This document shows positions 26,768 to 34,814 of a stretch of 64,000 nucleotides of DNA, piece by piece. The position numbers and the translations under genes are program-made. This DNA comes from Terriglobia bacterium (lineage in GTDB: Bacteria; Acidobacteriota; Terriglobia; Terriglobales; Acidobacteriaceae): NCBI GenBank assembly GCA_020072815.1, contig JAIQGE010000006.1:62001-126000 (forward strand), read 5' to 3'. Position 1 is the stretch's first letter; each line of letters starts with the position of its first letter. A model generated the notes under the pieces. The model was not told the DNA's origin and ran no database searches. It saw only the letters and a program-made list of their open reading frames with translations.

Positions 26768-27268
26768 ATGCGAGTTTGTTTTGTGATTGCCCTAGCCATT
26801 ATTTCTTCTTTAGCCCTAGCGCCCAGCGCCGCAGCCCAGGCAGCCCCGCCTCCGGGTCCGTACAACGAGACTTGCCAGAACATTCAGATGAAAGGCTCCA
26901 CGCTCCACGCCCAGTGCCAGGCCGCGGGCGGCAAGTATGTTGACGCCAAATTGAAGGACGCGCAGAAATGCTCTGACGGCGTAATCAACCTGAACGGCGT
27001 CTTGAGCTGCCAGACCGGACTGCTGCCTCCGGGATCGTACGTGACGAGTTGCACGGACGTCCGGCTGCAAGGCACCACGCTCAAAGCCAGTTGCAAGAAC
27101 AGCAAAGACAAATCCGTGAACACTGAATTGAAAAGCGCCAACCAGTGCAGCGGCGACATCGCCAACAAGGATGGGGCGCTCAAGTGCATCGCCGGACCCA
27201 AGGCGGCGAAAGAAGCAACCGACAAGCCGGAAAAGAAAAAAAAGAAGAAGAGATTTTTGGTGTTCTAG
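26768..27268 (+). CDS. Secreted cyanovirin-N homologue (CVNH) with two repeats
   Basis: A 166-residue exported protein. After a signal peptide (residues 1-24, ending SAAAQ) come two tandem CVNH-like units. Unit 1 has YNETCQNIQMKGSTLHAQC, then NLNGVLSC; unit 2 has YVTSCTDVRLQGTTLKASC, then NKDGALKC. This is the 'SxxCxxIxLxGxxLxAxC ... NxxGxLxC' pattern of cyanovirin-N, with both Cys pairs kept. CVNH domains typically bind mannose-rich glycans. The C-terminus carries a lysine-rich tail (KPEKKKKKKRFLVF) not part of the fold. It stands alone, convergent with the CoA-transferase gene. The fold call is strong by pattern; the ligand is unknown. Confidence 0.82.
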   Translation: MRVCFVIALAIISSLALAPSAAAQAAPPPGPYNETCQNIQMKGSTLHAQCQAAGGKYVDAKLKDAQKCSDGVINLNGVLSCQTGLLPPGSYVTSCTDVRLQGTTLKASCKNSKDKSVNTELKSANQCSGDIANKDGALKCIAGPKAAKEATDKPEKKKKKKRFLVF

Positions 27269-27272
27269 ATGC

Positions 27273-28469
27273 TCACACCACTTCCTCCGCCCACAAACCC
27301 GTGATCTCTTCTTCTGTGTAACCAATCTCCAGCAGGACTTCCTCCGTATGTTCCCCCAGCGTGGGGGCGCGCATGCGGATGGCCGGTGGCGTGGCTGAAA
27401 GCTGCACAGCGGGGTTGGCCAGAGGAACCGGCTTGGGCGCGCCGGGATAATCCACGAATTGCAAGAGCCGGCGGGCTTTGACCTGGGGATCGTCCATGAC
27501 CTTCGTCGCCGCAAGGACCGGCCCGGCGGGAATGCGCGCCGACTCCATTTGCGCCATGGCTTCCGCGGTGGTGCGCGTCGCCAGCCAGGCGTTCATGATG
27601 TCTGTAATCACCTCGCGGTGGTTGGCGCGGCTGAGGTCGTCCGCCAAGCGTGAGTCGTTGAGCAGGTCTTCGCGGCCAACCATCCGCGCCCAGCGGGCAA
27701 ACATCTCTGGGCCAATCGCCGAAACAACAATCCATCCGTCGCGGGTGCGATAGGTGTCCGCCGGAGCCGCGTAGAAACTTGCATTCCCCGTTTGATGGCG
27801 CTCCACGCCGAGCAGATGATGTTCCGCGTAGATCCCTTGCATGAAGGTAACGCCAGTGGCCAGCAGCGACGCGTCCACCAGTTGGCCCTGGCCGGTCCGC
27901 TGGCGATGGTACAGCGCCACCATCACGCCGAACGCGATGTGCAGCGCCGTACCGAAATCTTCAAACGGCGCCAGCGCGCGCACCGGCGCGCCGGGAAAGC
28001 CGGTGAGACTCATGGCGCCGGACATGGCCTGGGCCACGGTGTCAAAGCCCAGGCGGTTGGCATACGGGCCGTCGGGGCCAAACGCCGAGACGCGCGCCAG
28101 AATAATTGCCGGCTTGATGGCGCGCAGAGCGTCGTAGTCCAGGCCCATCTTCTTCATGACGTCAATGGGCAGGTTGGCGACCACCACGTCCGCCGATTTG
28201 ATCAGCCGCTGGATGATCTTCGCCGCGCCGGGCTTGGCGGCGTCTAGCGTCATGCTGCGCTTGTTCCGATTGAGCGACAGGAAGCCCGCGCCTTCGCCGC
28301 CGGAGGTGACCGGAGCCAGGTAGCGGTCTTCGCTCCCTTGGCGTCGGTCAATGCGAATCACGTCCGCGCCCATGTCCGCCAGCAGCATGGCGCAGTACGG
28401 CCCGGCGATGAAGCGGCCAAAATCAATTACCCGGATGCCGGCGAGCGGGCCGGCAGTCTGCGCGCTCAT
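27273..28469 (-). CDS. CaiB/BaiF family (class III) CoA-transferase
   Basis: A 398-residue CoA-transferase. The N-terminal GIRVIDFGRFIAGPYCAMLL and ADMGADVIRIDRRQGSEDR are diagnostic. Family features continue with SLNRNKRSMTLD, ADVVVANLPIDVMKKMGLDY, RVSAFGPDGPYANRLGFDTV, and PFEDFGTALHIAFGVMVAL, whose Asp is the likely acyl-carrying residue. The acyl substrate cannot be read from sequence. The start overlaps the dacB stop by 4 bases (ATGA), so the two are coupled, though no functional link with cell-wall synthesis is obvious. Confidence 0.92.
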   Translation of the reverse strand: MSAQTAGPLAGIRVIDFGRFIAGPYCAMLLADMGADVIRIDRRQGSEDRYLAPVTSGGEGAGFLSLNRNKRSMTLDAAKPGAAKIIQRLIKSADVVVANLPIDVMKKMGLDYDALRAIKPAIILARVSAFGPDGPYANRLGFDTVAQAMSGAMSLTGFPGAPVRALAPFEDFGTALHIAFGVMVALYHRQRTGQGQLVDASLLATGVTFMQGIYAEHHLLGVERHQTGNASFYAAPADTYRTRDGWIVVSAIGPEMFARWARMVGREDLLNDSRLADDLSRANHREVITDIMNAWLATRTTAEAMAQMESARIPAGPVLAATKVMDDPQVKARRLLQFVDYPGAPKPVPLANPAVQLSATPPAIRMRAPTLGEHTEEVLLEIGYTEEEITGLWAEEVV

Positions 28470-30133
28470 CGCTTCACCGCGCGGCCTTCGGTCACCAGCA
28501 GTTGCACGATTGAATCCATCACCGGAAGAATTTTCGCCGAACCCAGATTGTGATTGTTGCAGAAAATGGAAAACGCAAAGCGCCGGCCGCGCAGGGTTTG
28601 TCCGTAACCGGAAAGCGCGTTGACATGGCTGAGCGTTCCGGTCTTGGCGTGGATGAGACCCGCCGCCGGCGTGTTGACGAACCGTTCTGAGAGCGAGCCA
28701 TCCACACCGCTGATGGGCAGCGAGCTTTCGTAGGCCGCGCCCCAGGGCTGTTGCGCGGCATAGTGCAGCAACTGGACCACGGCCGCAGGCGTGACCAGGT
28801 CGCGCCGCGAGAGGCCGGAACCATCGAGCAGCACAAATTCTTCTTCCTTCAAACCGGCTTGCAGCAGAAACTGTTTCATGGCCGCAGTGCCGCCTTCAAA
28901 CGATCCGGTAAATCCGCCCAGCTTGCCGGCGAGGCGGAAAGCCAGTTCCGCGTGCAGGTTCTGGCTGGTCTTGTTGGTGACGCGCACGTCTTCGATCAAA
29001 GGCAGCGAAACGTGTTCCGCCAACACGACGGGCGGGGACGATTGGAACGCCGCAGAGATGGTGGGCACTGAGGGCACGGGCGCCGAAGTACTTTGCGCGG
29101 CATTTTGCGCAGCGGTCTGCGGGGCTACTGGAGCAAAGTTCTGCAGCACCGGCTGGTCGAAGAACTGGGCAACGTCCGCGTGGCGCGCGCGGGCCTTTCC
29201 CGCGATGGTGATGCCGCGCCGCTCCAGCACCGTGCGAAAAAGCTGCGCGGTGAACTCCGCCGGGTCTTCCATGGCCAGCGGCTCTCTCATGCCGTGATCG
29301 TCGGCGGGCAGCGAGCCCCAAAGGACAATCGTCTTCGAACCAATATCGCGATGAATGCCGATCTTGCGCGCGATGCCCGGCGGCACCGTCACAATATGAC
29401 TCTCAATCTGGTAGTACGCGACGTCCGGTTCCACGGAGATGACCGCCGCGTCGCCGGCTTGCGCGCCAGGCTGTATGTTCACAAACACCACGTTGTCATT
29501 GAAGGTGAGCGCGGAAACCGGAGCTCCGTCAATCCACTGCAGGTCGTCCTGCGCCGAGCCGGGAGCAAAACGTTCGCCCGCGTAGAATGTGTCGTCGGCG
29601 ATCAGGTCGCCGCTGACGGTCTTCACGCCGCTGCGCGCAACCTGGTCGGCCAGGTCTTCCAGCACCTGGGTGTGCGGCGGCACGCGCTCGGTCTTGAGCT
29701 GATAGGGCATCACGCGTCCGGAAATGTTGGGATCGCCCCGGCCAACGATCACCAGGTCGCCGAGGAGCAGGCCTCGATCGTCAGGTTTGGCCGCAGCTTC
29801 CACCGTGGTGTGGAAGCGATAATCCGGCCCCGCGGCCGCAAGCACGGCGGCCGTCGTGAACAGCTTGGCGTTCGATGCAGGAAGAAAAAGCTGGTCGGCG
29901 TTGAGCGAGAAGAGAGTCTTTCCGGTTGCCAGGTCCACCGCGTATACGCCCCAGTGCGCGCGCGCCAGCTGCGGCTGGCCCAGCATTTCCCGGATCTGCA
30001 CCGCCACGGGCTTCTTGCGCGCTTTCTTTTTTGCGGGGGCGGCGGCCGGGGCTGCGGACATGCTCGCTGCGGGAACGCACAGCAGGAGCGCAACGAAACA
30101 GGCGGTGAAGACGCGTGCGCGTGATCGGAGCAT
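28466..30133 (-). CDS. dacB: D-alanyl-D-alanine carboxypeptidase/endopeptidase (PBP4/DacB type)
   Basis: A 555-residue periplasmic class C penicillin-binding protein for peptidoglycan trimming. After a signal peptide and a Lys/Ala-rich stretch it shows the SxxK motif in LPASNAKLFTTAAVLA, a large inserted domain (VSGDLIADDTFY, WIDGAPVSALTFNDN) typical of PBP4, the second motif LLDGSGLSRRDLVTP, and the KTG motif in GLIHAKTGTLSHV. An additional Ala/Gln/Pro-rich linker lies around residues 340-370. Upstream it diverges from folP with 29 bases between the start codons, and downstream it overlaps the CoA-transferase gene by ATGA. Confidence 0.93.
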   Translation of the reverse strand: MLRSRARVFTACFVALLLCVPAASMSAAPAAAPAKKKARKKPVAVQIREMLGQPQLARAHWGVYAVDLATGKTLFSLNADQLFLPASNAKLFTTAAVLAAAGPDYRFHTTVEAAAKPDDRGLLLGDLVIVGRGDPNISGRVMPYQLKTERVPPHTQVLEDLADQVARSGVKTVSGDLIADDTFYAGERFAPGSAQDDLQWIDGAPVSALTFNDNVVFVNIQPGAQAGDAAVISVEPDVAYYQIESHIVTVPPGIARKIGIHRDIGSKTIVLWGSLPADDHGMREPLAMEDPAEFTAQLFRTVLERRGITIAGKARARHADVAQFFDQPVLQNFAPVAPQTAAQNAAQSTSAPVPSVPTISAAFQSSPPVVLAEHVSLPLIEDVRVTNKTSQNLHAELAFRLAGKLGGFTGSFEGGTAAMKQFLLQAGLKEEEFVLLDGSGLSRRDLVTPAAVVQLLHYAAQQPWGAAYESSLPISGVDGSLSERFVNTPAAGLIHAKTGTLSHVNALSGYGQTLRGRRFAFSIFCNNHNLGSAKILPVMDSIVQLLVTEGRAVKR

Positions 30134-30162
30134 GAGAGTCGCTGAGATTATACAATCCGGGC

Positions 30163-31047
30163 ATGGAGCGACCTGTTTTTGAGTGGCGGCTGCGCAGCCG
30201 CGCGCTGGCGCTGGGCCGGCGGACGCTGGTGATGGGCATCTTGAACGTTACGCCGGACTCGTTTTCCGACGGCGGCAAGTTTCTGGCGCGCGACCGCGCC
30301 GTGGCCCATGCCCTGCAGATGCTCGATGAGGGCGCGGACATTCTCGACATTGGCGGCGAATCCACGCGACCCGGAGCGAAAGTGGCTGAGAGCGGCGTTT
30401 CTGCGGAAGAAGAAATGCGCCGCGTGTTGCCGGTGATCGAGGACGTGCTGCGCGAACGCCCGGGCACGGTGGTTTCTGTGGATACTTACAAATCTGAAGT
30501 CGCGCGCGCCGCCGTGCAGGCCGGAGCGGAGATTGTGAACGACGTTAGCGCCCTGCGTTGGGACCAGCACATGCCCTCCGCCATGGTGTTGTTGCATTGC
30601 GGCGTGATTTTGATGCACACGCGCGGGCGTCCGGAGGAGTGGGGCGCGCTGCCGCCTTCGCCGGACATTGTGCGTGAAGTCACCACCGAACTGCGCACGT
30701 GGTCAGAGGCCGCCGTGGCTTGCGGGATCGGACGCGACCAGTTGGTGCTGGATCCGGGCTTCGGTTTCGGCAAGCGCTTCAACGAAAATTACCCGCTGCT
30801 GGCGCGTCTGGACGAACTGCACAAACTGGGATTCCCGCTGCTGTCGGGGACATCACGCAAGTCGTTCATCGGACGCACGCTGGCCCGCGACGGTAAGGAC
30901 GCTCCTGCGGAACAGCGCCTCAGCGGAACGCTGGCCACGGTCACCGCTTCGGTGCTGAAGGGCGCGCACATCGTTCGCGTGCATGACGTGAAGCCCGCGG
31001 TGGAAGCGGTGAAGGTGGCGGACGAGGTGCTGCGAGCGGAGAGGTGA
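30163..31047 (+). CDS. folP: Dihydropteroate synthase
   Basis: FolP condenses p-aminobenzoate with dihydropterin pyrophosphate in folate synthesis. The 294-residue protein has the signatures MGILNVTPDSFSDGG, DIGGESTRPGAKV, VVSVDTYKSEVA, IVNDVSALRW, LVLDPGFGFGKRFNENY and SGTSRKSFIG, ending with TVTASVLKGAHIVRVHDV. It is divergent from dacB; GATTATACAAT at 30145-30155 could be a -10 element. Confidence 0.96.
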   Translation: MERPVFEWRLRSRALALGRRTLVMGILNVTPDSFSDGGKFLARDRAVAHALQMLDEGADILDIGGESTRPGAKVAESGVSAEEEMRRVLPVIEDVLRERPGTVVSVDTYKSEVARAAVQAGAEIVNDVSALRWDQHMPSAMVLLHCGVILMHTRGRPEEWGALPPSPDIVREVTTELRTWSEAAVACGIGRDQLVLDPGFGFGKRFNENYPLLARLDELHKLGFPLLSGTSRKSFIGRTLARDGKDAPAEQRLSGTLATVTASVLKGAHIVRVHDVKPAVEAVKVADEVLRAER

Positions 31048-31073
31048 CTAAAAGACAAGAAGAGGCGCCCACC

Positions 31074-31091
31074 TTCTTCGGGTAGGGCGCC
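31074..31091. terminator. Hairpin between convergent folP and LysM gene
   Basis: GGCGCCC (31074-31080) and GGGCGCC (31085-31091) are perfect complements with a 4-base minimal loop; the stem is more relaxed if the CCTTCTTCGG segment is used. No T run follows on the plus strand, so it may act as a transcript-stabilising stem rather than a classic intrinsic terminator. Confidence 0.35.
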
Positions 31092-31114
31092 GGTTGAAAC
31101 AATCTGAAAACGAT

Positions 31115-31495
31115 CTAGGCAGCGGGAATCAGGAGTTCCTGTCCCACTTTGATTTTGTCCGGGTCCTCAAGATCGTTGGCTTTGGCGATGGTCATGAACT
31201 TGCTGGCATCGCCGTAGAACTGCTTGCTGATCTTGGACAGATTATCGCCGGGCTTGACGATGTAGGTTTGACCACCCGCGCGAACTCCAATGTCGTGCTT
31301 CAAATCAGCAAAAGTGGGATCAACGGCTTTGATTGCGTCCCAAATGCGGCCTTTGCTGGCCTCCGAGACAGCCACCACTTTTATGAAAAGTTGGTTTCCA
31401 TCCAAATTGAGATTTAAGAACTCGGCGCCTTCTTTCTTAATGGTGTCGAGGACCGGCTGATACTTCAGCTTCAGTTGCTCAAATAGGTCAGGCAT
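31115..31495 (-). CDS. LysM domain protein similar to Kbp/YgaU
   Basis: A 126-residue protein whose C-terminal half is a LysM motif (TYIVKPGDNLSKISKQFYGD to KIKVGQELLIPAA). The N-terminal half resembles the BON-like domain of the E. coli potassium-binding protein Kbp (LNLDGNQLFIKVVAVSEASK, IWDAIKAVDPTF). No signal peptide is visible, as in Kbp, which is cytoplasmic. Ribosome site GGAGA lies upstream of the ATG. It is the last gene before a 455-base gap that separates it from the JmjC/ATP-grasp operon on the same strand. Confidence 0.82.
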   Translation of the reverse strand: MPDLFEQLKLKYQPVLDTIKKEGAEFLNLNLDGNQLFIKVVAVSEASKGRIWDAIKAVDPTFADLKHDIGVRAGGQTYIVKPGDNLSKISKQFYGDASKFMTIAKANDLEDPDKIKVGQELLIPAA

Positions 31496-31950
31496 GAACG
31501 GTCTCCTTTCGTGTTTTTTTCTGTTTCAAGCATCGTTTCGTTAGGACGCCACCGCGTGCGGCAAGGTTGTCACTGAAAAACGCCGCACTTGAGATGGCTA
31601 CCCTGTTTTCTCCCGGCAACCGGAATGGCCGCGAGCGTGTCTTCGGATGGCATTCCAGAATCGTTGCCGGCGGAATTTTGATCTGCTCGCCTTTTTGGTT
31701 TGGCGCGTGGACGCCAAGGCCCGACATTTGCAACATCGGGGTGAGCAGAGAACCACGGGTGCAACGGCGGCGGCCGTACGGCCGGAGCCGAGAGAAGTAG
31801 AACTAATTGGAAAGTAGAGCAGCGGGGTCGGTCCGGTATGTGAGCGCCGTCACCGCGACCCGTGATTAGGGGACGGACCGGCTGGTAAGCCGTCGTCTTA
31901 GTAAAGACGAGATCCTCGCGTCTCATTCCCGCGCGTAACGATGGGAAGCC
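31496..31950. other. 455-bp intergenic region between LysM gene and JmjC gene
   Basis: No reliable gene. GGTCGGTCCG (31828-31837) and CGGACCGGCT (31875-31884) are near-perfect complements around a region with no other signal and could form a stem at the end of the JmjC operon. GCCGTACGGC is a short perfect palindrome near 31772. No -35/-10 pair was recognised for the LysM gene. Confidence 0.35.
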
Positions 31951-33126
31951 TTATTGGGCCGTGACCACTGCCAGTATTCCTTCACGGACGAGCCTGCGCA
32001 CCAGCACTAGTTTGCCTGCGTCATCCAGTTCACCGGGCAGTTCGCCCACGCGGAAGCGCTGCGCCGTCAGCGCGAAGCGCACGCCGGCGGCGGCGGCAGG
32101 GGGAAAGCTGATTTCGTTACCGTAACACCGCAGCCGAAGAGCGGTCTGGTCTTCCTGCAGCGAGTAGGCAAGGTAGTCGTGCCGGCCAACGAAGCTGTCT
32201 ACGTTAATATCCGCAATGCTTGCGATCTGCCTCATTTGTCCACGCAGCCGGGGGCGGCGCGTATTGATAAATTCGCCGGCAAAAGCGTCGAGCGCCGCGT
32301 CAGCATTGGCGGATTGCGCGAAGAGATCGAGCAGTTTGCGGAAGGTTGCACGCGCGGCCGTGCGGTCGAACCCTGGCTGGGCCATTCCCGGCGGCAGCGA
32401 GCGGCGAAACGCCGGATCTTCCAGGACCGCATCAGCCAGCGATTCCAGCATCAGGTCGGTCCATGTGTAAGAAAGGATGCCGACGGTAATGTGCATCGAA
32501 GTCGAGTCCAGAGACGGAGCGTCATGGACCAGTCCGCGGGGAATGTAAAGCGTGTCGCCGGCATTCAGTTCAAATTCCGTGACCGGAAGGCCCGGCTCTT
32601 CCTGGACCGCCTCGCTTCCCTGGCCTGAAAGAGGCAAAGCGATGGGTGTTCCGTAAAGGCGCCAACGCTTGGAGCCATGCACCTGGAGAATAAAAACGTC
32701 ATGCGTATCGAAGTGGGCCTTGAATCCCCGGGCGCGAGGCGGTGTGAGGTAGATATTGGCCTGAAAGGGTGCACTAAACTCGGCTTCCAGGGCAGCGCAC
32801 AATTCCGCCAGCGGCGCGTGTGAAGTATTGAGATGGTTCAGAACGATGGTCGCGCCACTGGCGTGAAGCTGGTATAGCCGCACGGGATCAATTTCATCGC
32901 CACGCCCGGTGTATTCCGCCGCCTTGATTTCACGCTCTGCGTTGGTCAGGAATATGTCGGGATAGCAGCCGGTGCGGGTAGTAAGGATTTGGTCAATGTC
33001 ATCGAGAGAAAGTAACCGGCGAAAATAGTCCGGGTCGTCACGTGCGACCACCAGCGGCCTGGTTTCGAAATAATCGGCAAAAAACACATCTGCCGTGACC
33101 GCGCCAAGGACCGTCTTAAGCGACAG
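31951..33126 (-). CDS. JmjC/cupin oxygenase, last gene of a putative RiPP operon
   Basis: A Fe(II)/2-oxoglutarate oxygenase of the JmjC/ROXA-YcfD class. FKAHFDTHDVFILQVHGSKR holds the HxD iron ligands (H125 and D127 counted from GTG 33087), and TLYIPRGLVHDA the second His (H188). Relatives hydroxylate Arg, His or other side chains in proteins. The conventional GTG start at 33087 would cut off the family-like beginning LKTVLGAVTADVFFADYF. The frame opens at CTG 33126, 7 bases behind AGGAG, so I annotate that non-AUG start (391 residues). The upstream repeat protein gene ends 14 bases earlier, and the ATP-grasp gene lies beyond it, which suggests a peptide-modifying role. Confidence 0.82.
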   Translation of the reverse strand: MSLKTVLGAVTADVFFADYFETRPLVVARDDPDYFRRLLSLDDIDQILTTRTGCYPDIFLTNAEREIKAAEYTGRGDEIDPVRLYQLHASGATIVLNHLNTSHAPLAELCAALEAEFSAPFQANIYLTPPRARGFKAHFDTHDVFILQVHGSKRWRLYGTPIALPLSGQGSEAVQEEPGLPVTEFELNAGDTLYIPRGLVHDAPSLDSTSMHITVGILSYTWTDLMLESLADAVLEDPAFRRSLPPGMAQPGFDRTAARATFRKLLDLFAQSANADAALDAFAGEFINTRRPRLRGQMRQIASIADINVDSFVGRHDYLAYSLQEDQTALRLRCYGNEISFPPAAAAGVRFALTAQRFRVGELPGELDDAGKLVLVRRLVREGILAVVTAQ

Positions 33127-33140
33127 GGGTCAGCTCCTCC

Positions 33141-33479
33141 CTAGCTCTTGGAGTCGCCGGGTTCGCGCTTGTCATGGTCGGAGCCGCTTTTTGCCTTGTT
33201 GTCGGGCGGTCTGCCGGTGTCGGAGTCATGGGACTTCTTGGGAGGCTTCTCCTTGCTGCCTTTGGCGTCACCGGGCTCGCGCTTGTCATGGTCGGAACCG
33301 CTTTTTCCCTTGTTGTCGGGCGGCCTGCCGGTGTCAGAGTCCTTGAGCGCCAAGGCGCTCGCGGCTTCCGAACCGATCACCAGCGACGCGGCGCCAACCA
33401 CTGCGGCCCCCACGCGAGATATAAAGGAACGCCTGGTAACGGCCCGTTCGGTAATGATGTCATCATCACGGAGAGTCAT
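33141..33479 (-). CDS. Tat-signal protein with two 25-residue repeats; candidate RiPP substrate
   Basis: A 112-residue protein starting at ATG 33479. Residues 15-44 form a twin-arginine signal (TRRSFISRVGAAVVGAASLV, ending ASALA). The exported part is two near-identical repeats, residues 47-71 and 85-109, beginning DSDTGRPPDNK and ending SDHDKREPGD; they differ only at Gly58 versus Ala96. The linker is GSKEKPPKKSH. The repeats are rich in Asp, Lys, Ser and Thr, residues that ATP-grasp ligases join by ester or amide bonds. It lies between the ATP-grasp and JmjC genes with 139 and 14 bases spacing. I know no named family; the repeats may instead be a structural or metal-binding tail. Confidence 0.7.
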   Translation of the reverse strand: MTLRDDDIITERAVTRRSFISRVGAAVVGAASLVIGSEAASALALKDSDTGRPPDNKGKSGSDHDKREPGDAKGSKEKPPKKSHDSDTGRPPDNKAKSGSDHDKREPGDSKS

Positions 33480-33618
33480 GATTAGAACCTTCCCTAGAAC
33501 CTTGCAGAGTAGAGTAGAAGTATAGTCGGGCAAATGGGACCGGCAACACATATATTCCGGGCTGTCGCGTTAACAACCCCGAGGGTCGTTCCCATTTTGG
33601 GATAAGGACGCGCTTATC

Positions 33619-34707
33619 CTAGCGCTCGATTGCAACAATCTGGTGGCTGGGACGCTCCTTCTTGCGCACCTCGTGTTTCGGGATTGCGCGGAGGTAGTCA
33701 TCGAGTGCAGGAAAGCGCGACGCGCGCTCTTCCAGTCCTTGGATTGAATCCGGGGACGAGGTAAGAAAAGCCAGGAACCGCTGCAGCAATTTCGCGCCGG
33801 GGAAGAACTCTTCCAGCCACAGGAACTGTCCTTGCTCGTTGACCTCCAGGAACCACCATGCACCCTGCATGTCCACGGCGAAATCAAAGGAGCCAAAGAC
33901 GATTCCCGACTCCCGGGCAAACGAGTGCAGCGCAGCTTCGACTTCCACCGGCGTGGCGATGCTTTCCACCTGGATTTTTCCTTGGCAGGCGTCCTGCCGC
34001 CAGTCCAGAGACCCCTGCGGGTCGTGCAGGACGAATGAATAGATGTTCGGGCCCATCAGTACGGTCCGCACATCGAACTGCTTGACCACCATTTCCTGAT
34101 AAATGGCCGGCGCGTAGGTCAGCACCTGGTCGGCAGGCAGCGTTTCGGGGCTGAGTTCAAATGCTTCGGTGACCGCCATCGCATCGGAGCCTTCTTTCTT
34201 CCATACATGAGGGAAAAAGGCCTTGCAGATCGTCCGCCCGCCGTGCGGAGCAAGAAAAGACTTCAGCGCGGCGGGTGAATTGGACATCAGAGTCCGCGGA
34301 ACATGGAAGCCGCATTTTCTTGCCAGCAGGAGTTGAACGGACTTGTTGTTGATGAGCCGCGAAGCACTATAGCGATTGATGCACCTTACGGGAAGCCGTT
34401 CCAGAAGATAGGCCAGCGAGTAGTGAAACCAGCGGTATTCTTCTTCCGCGAACGCTTTGTCGGCTTCACTGATCTGAGGATGGAGTGTGGCAGGCCAGGA
34501 CCGGCGCAGCCAGACCACGTCGCCTGGGTCTACAGGTTGACCGCCGAGCACCATCCCGGTCGCTGTGTCCAGGGAGATGGCTGCCTGCTGGCCCTCCGTC
34601 CACCCGAGCCCGCCCCAGCACGCCACCTGGTATCCGGCCTGCTCCAGGCCCCACTTTGCTGAAGCAGCGTGGCTGTCGGTTTCGCGCGCCAAAATGACGA
34701 TTTTCAT
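33619..34707 (-). CDS. ATP-grasp peptide ligase (MvdD/MdnC-like)
   Basis: A 362-residue ATP-grasp enzyme of the kind that builds lactone and lactam bridges in graspetides. Recognisable segments are DVVWLRRSW, NNKSVQLLLARKCGFHVPRT, LMSNSP, APAIYQEMVVKQFDVRTVL (ATP and Mg binding), HDPQGSLDWRQD, and GIVFGSFDFAVDMQGAWWF followed by LEVNEQGQFLWLEE, the usual end of the active site. It is cytoplasmic, without membrane segments. Two small candidate substrates flank it: a 50-residue peptide upstream and the repeat protein downstream. The function in ester/amide bond formation is inferred from the family; the true substrate is not shown. Confidence 0.87.
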   Translation of the reverse strand: MKIVILARETDSHAASAKWGLEQAGYQVACWGGLGWTEGQQAAISLDTATGMVLGGQPVDPGDVVWLRRSWPATLHPQISEADKAFAEEEYRWFHYSLAYLLERLPVRCINRYSASRLINNKSVQLLLARKCGFHVPRTLMSNSPAALKSFLAPHGGRTICKAFFPHVWKKEGSDAMAVTEAFELSPETLPADQVLTYAPAIYQEMVVKQFDVRTVLMGPNIYSFVLHDPQGSLDWRQDACQGKIQVESIATPVEVEAALHSFARESGIVFGSFDFAVDMQGAWWFLEVNEQGQFLWLEEFFPGAKLLQRFLAFLTSSPDSIQGLEERASRFPALDDYLRAIPKHEVRKKERPSHQIVAIER

Positions 34708-34814
34708 AGTCGCATCTTTTAACTTTTCAGAAGCCGGCCGGGCAGAAGCCGGCTAAAGCCGCAGCTGCGTGACCAGAGCGAAAGGGACGCCTTATGCAGG
34801 CGCCCCCGTGTTGG

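Noticed and set aside
29093-30124. 343-codon plus-strand frame opposite dacB
   Set aside because: Antisense shadow; SxxK and KTG motifs are on the minus strand.
31570-31926. 118-codon minus-strand frame between LysM and JmjC genes
   Set aside because: No ribosome site, Pro/Arg-rich and without any recognisable pattern.
33141-33479. Interpretation of the repeat protein as a plain low-complexity tail protein
   Set aside because: Possible, but the exact 25-residue duplication and position between ligase and oxygenase genes make a substrate role more likely; kept as an alternative only.
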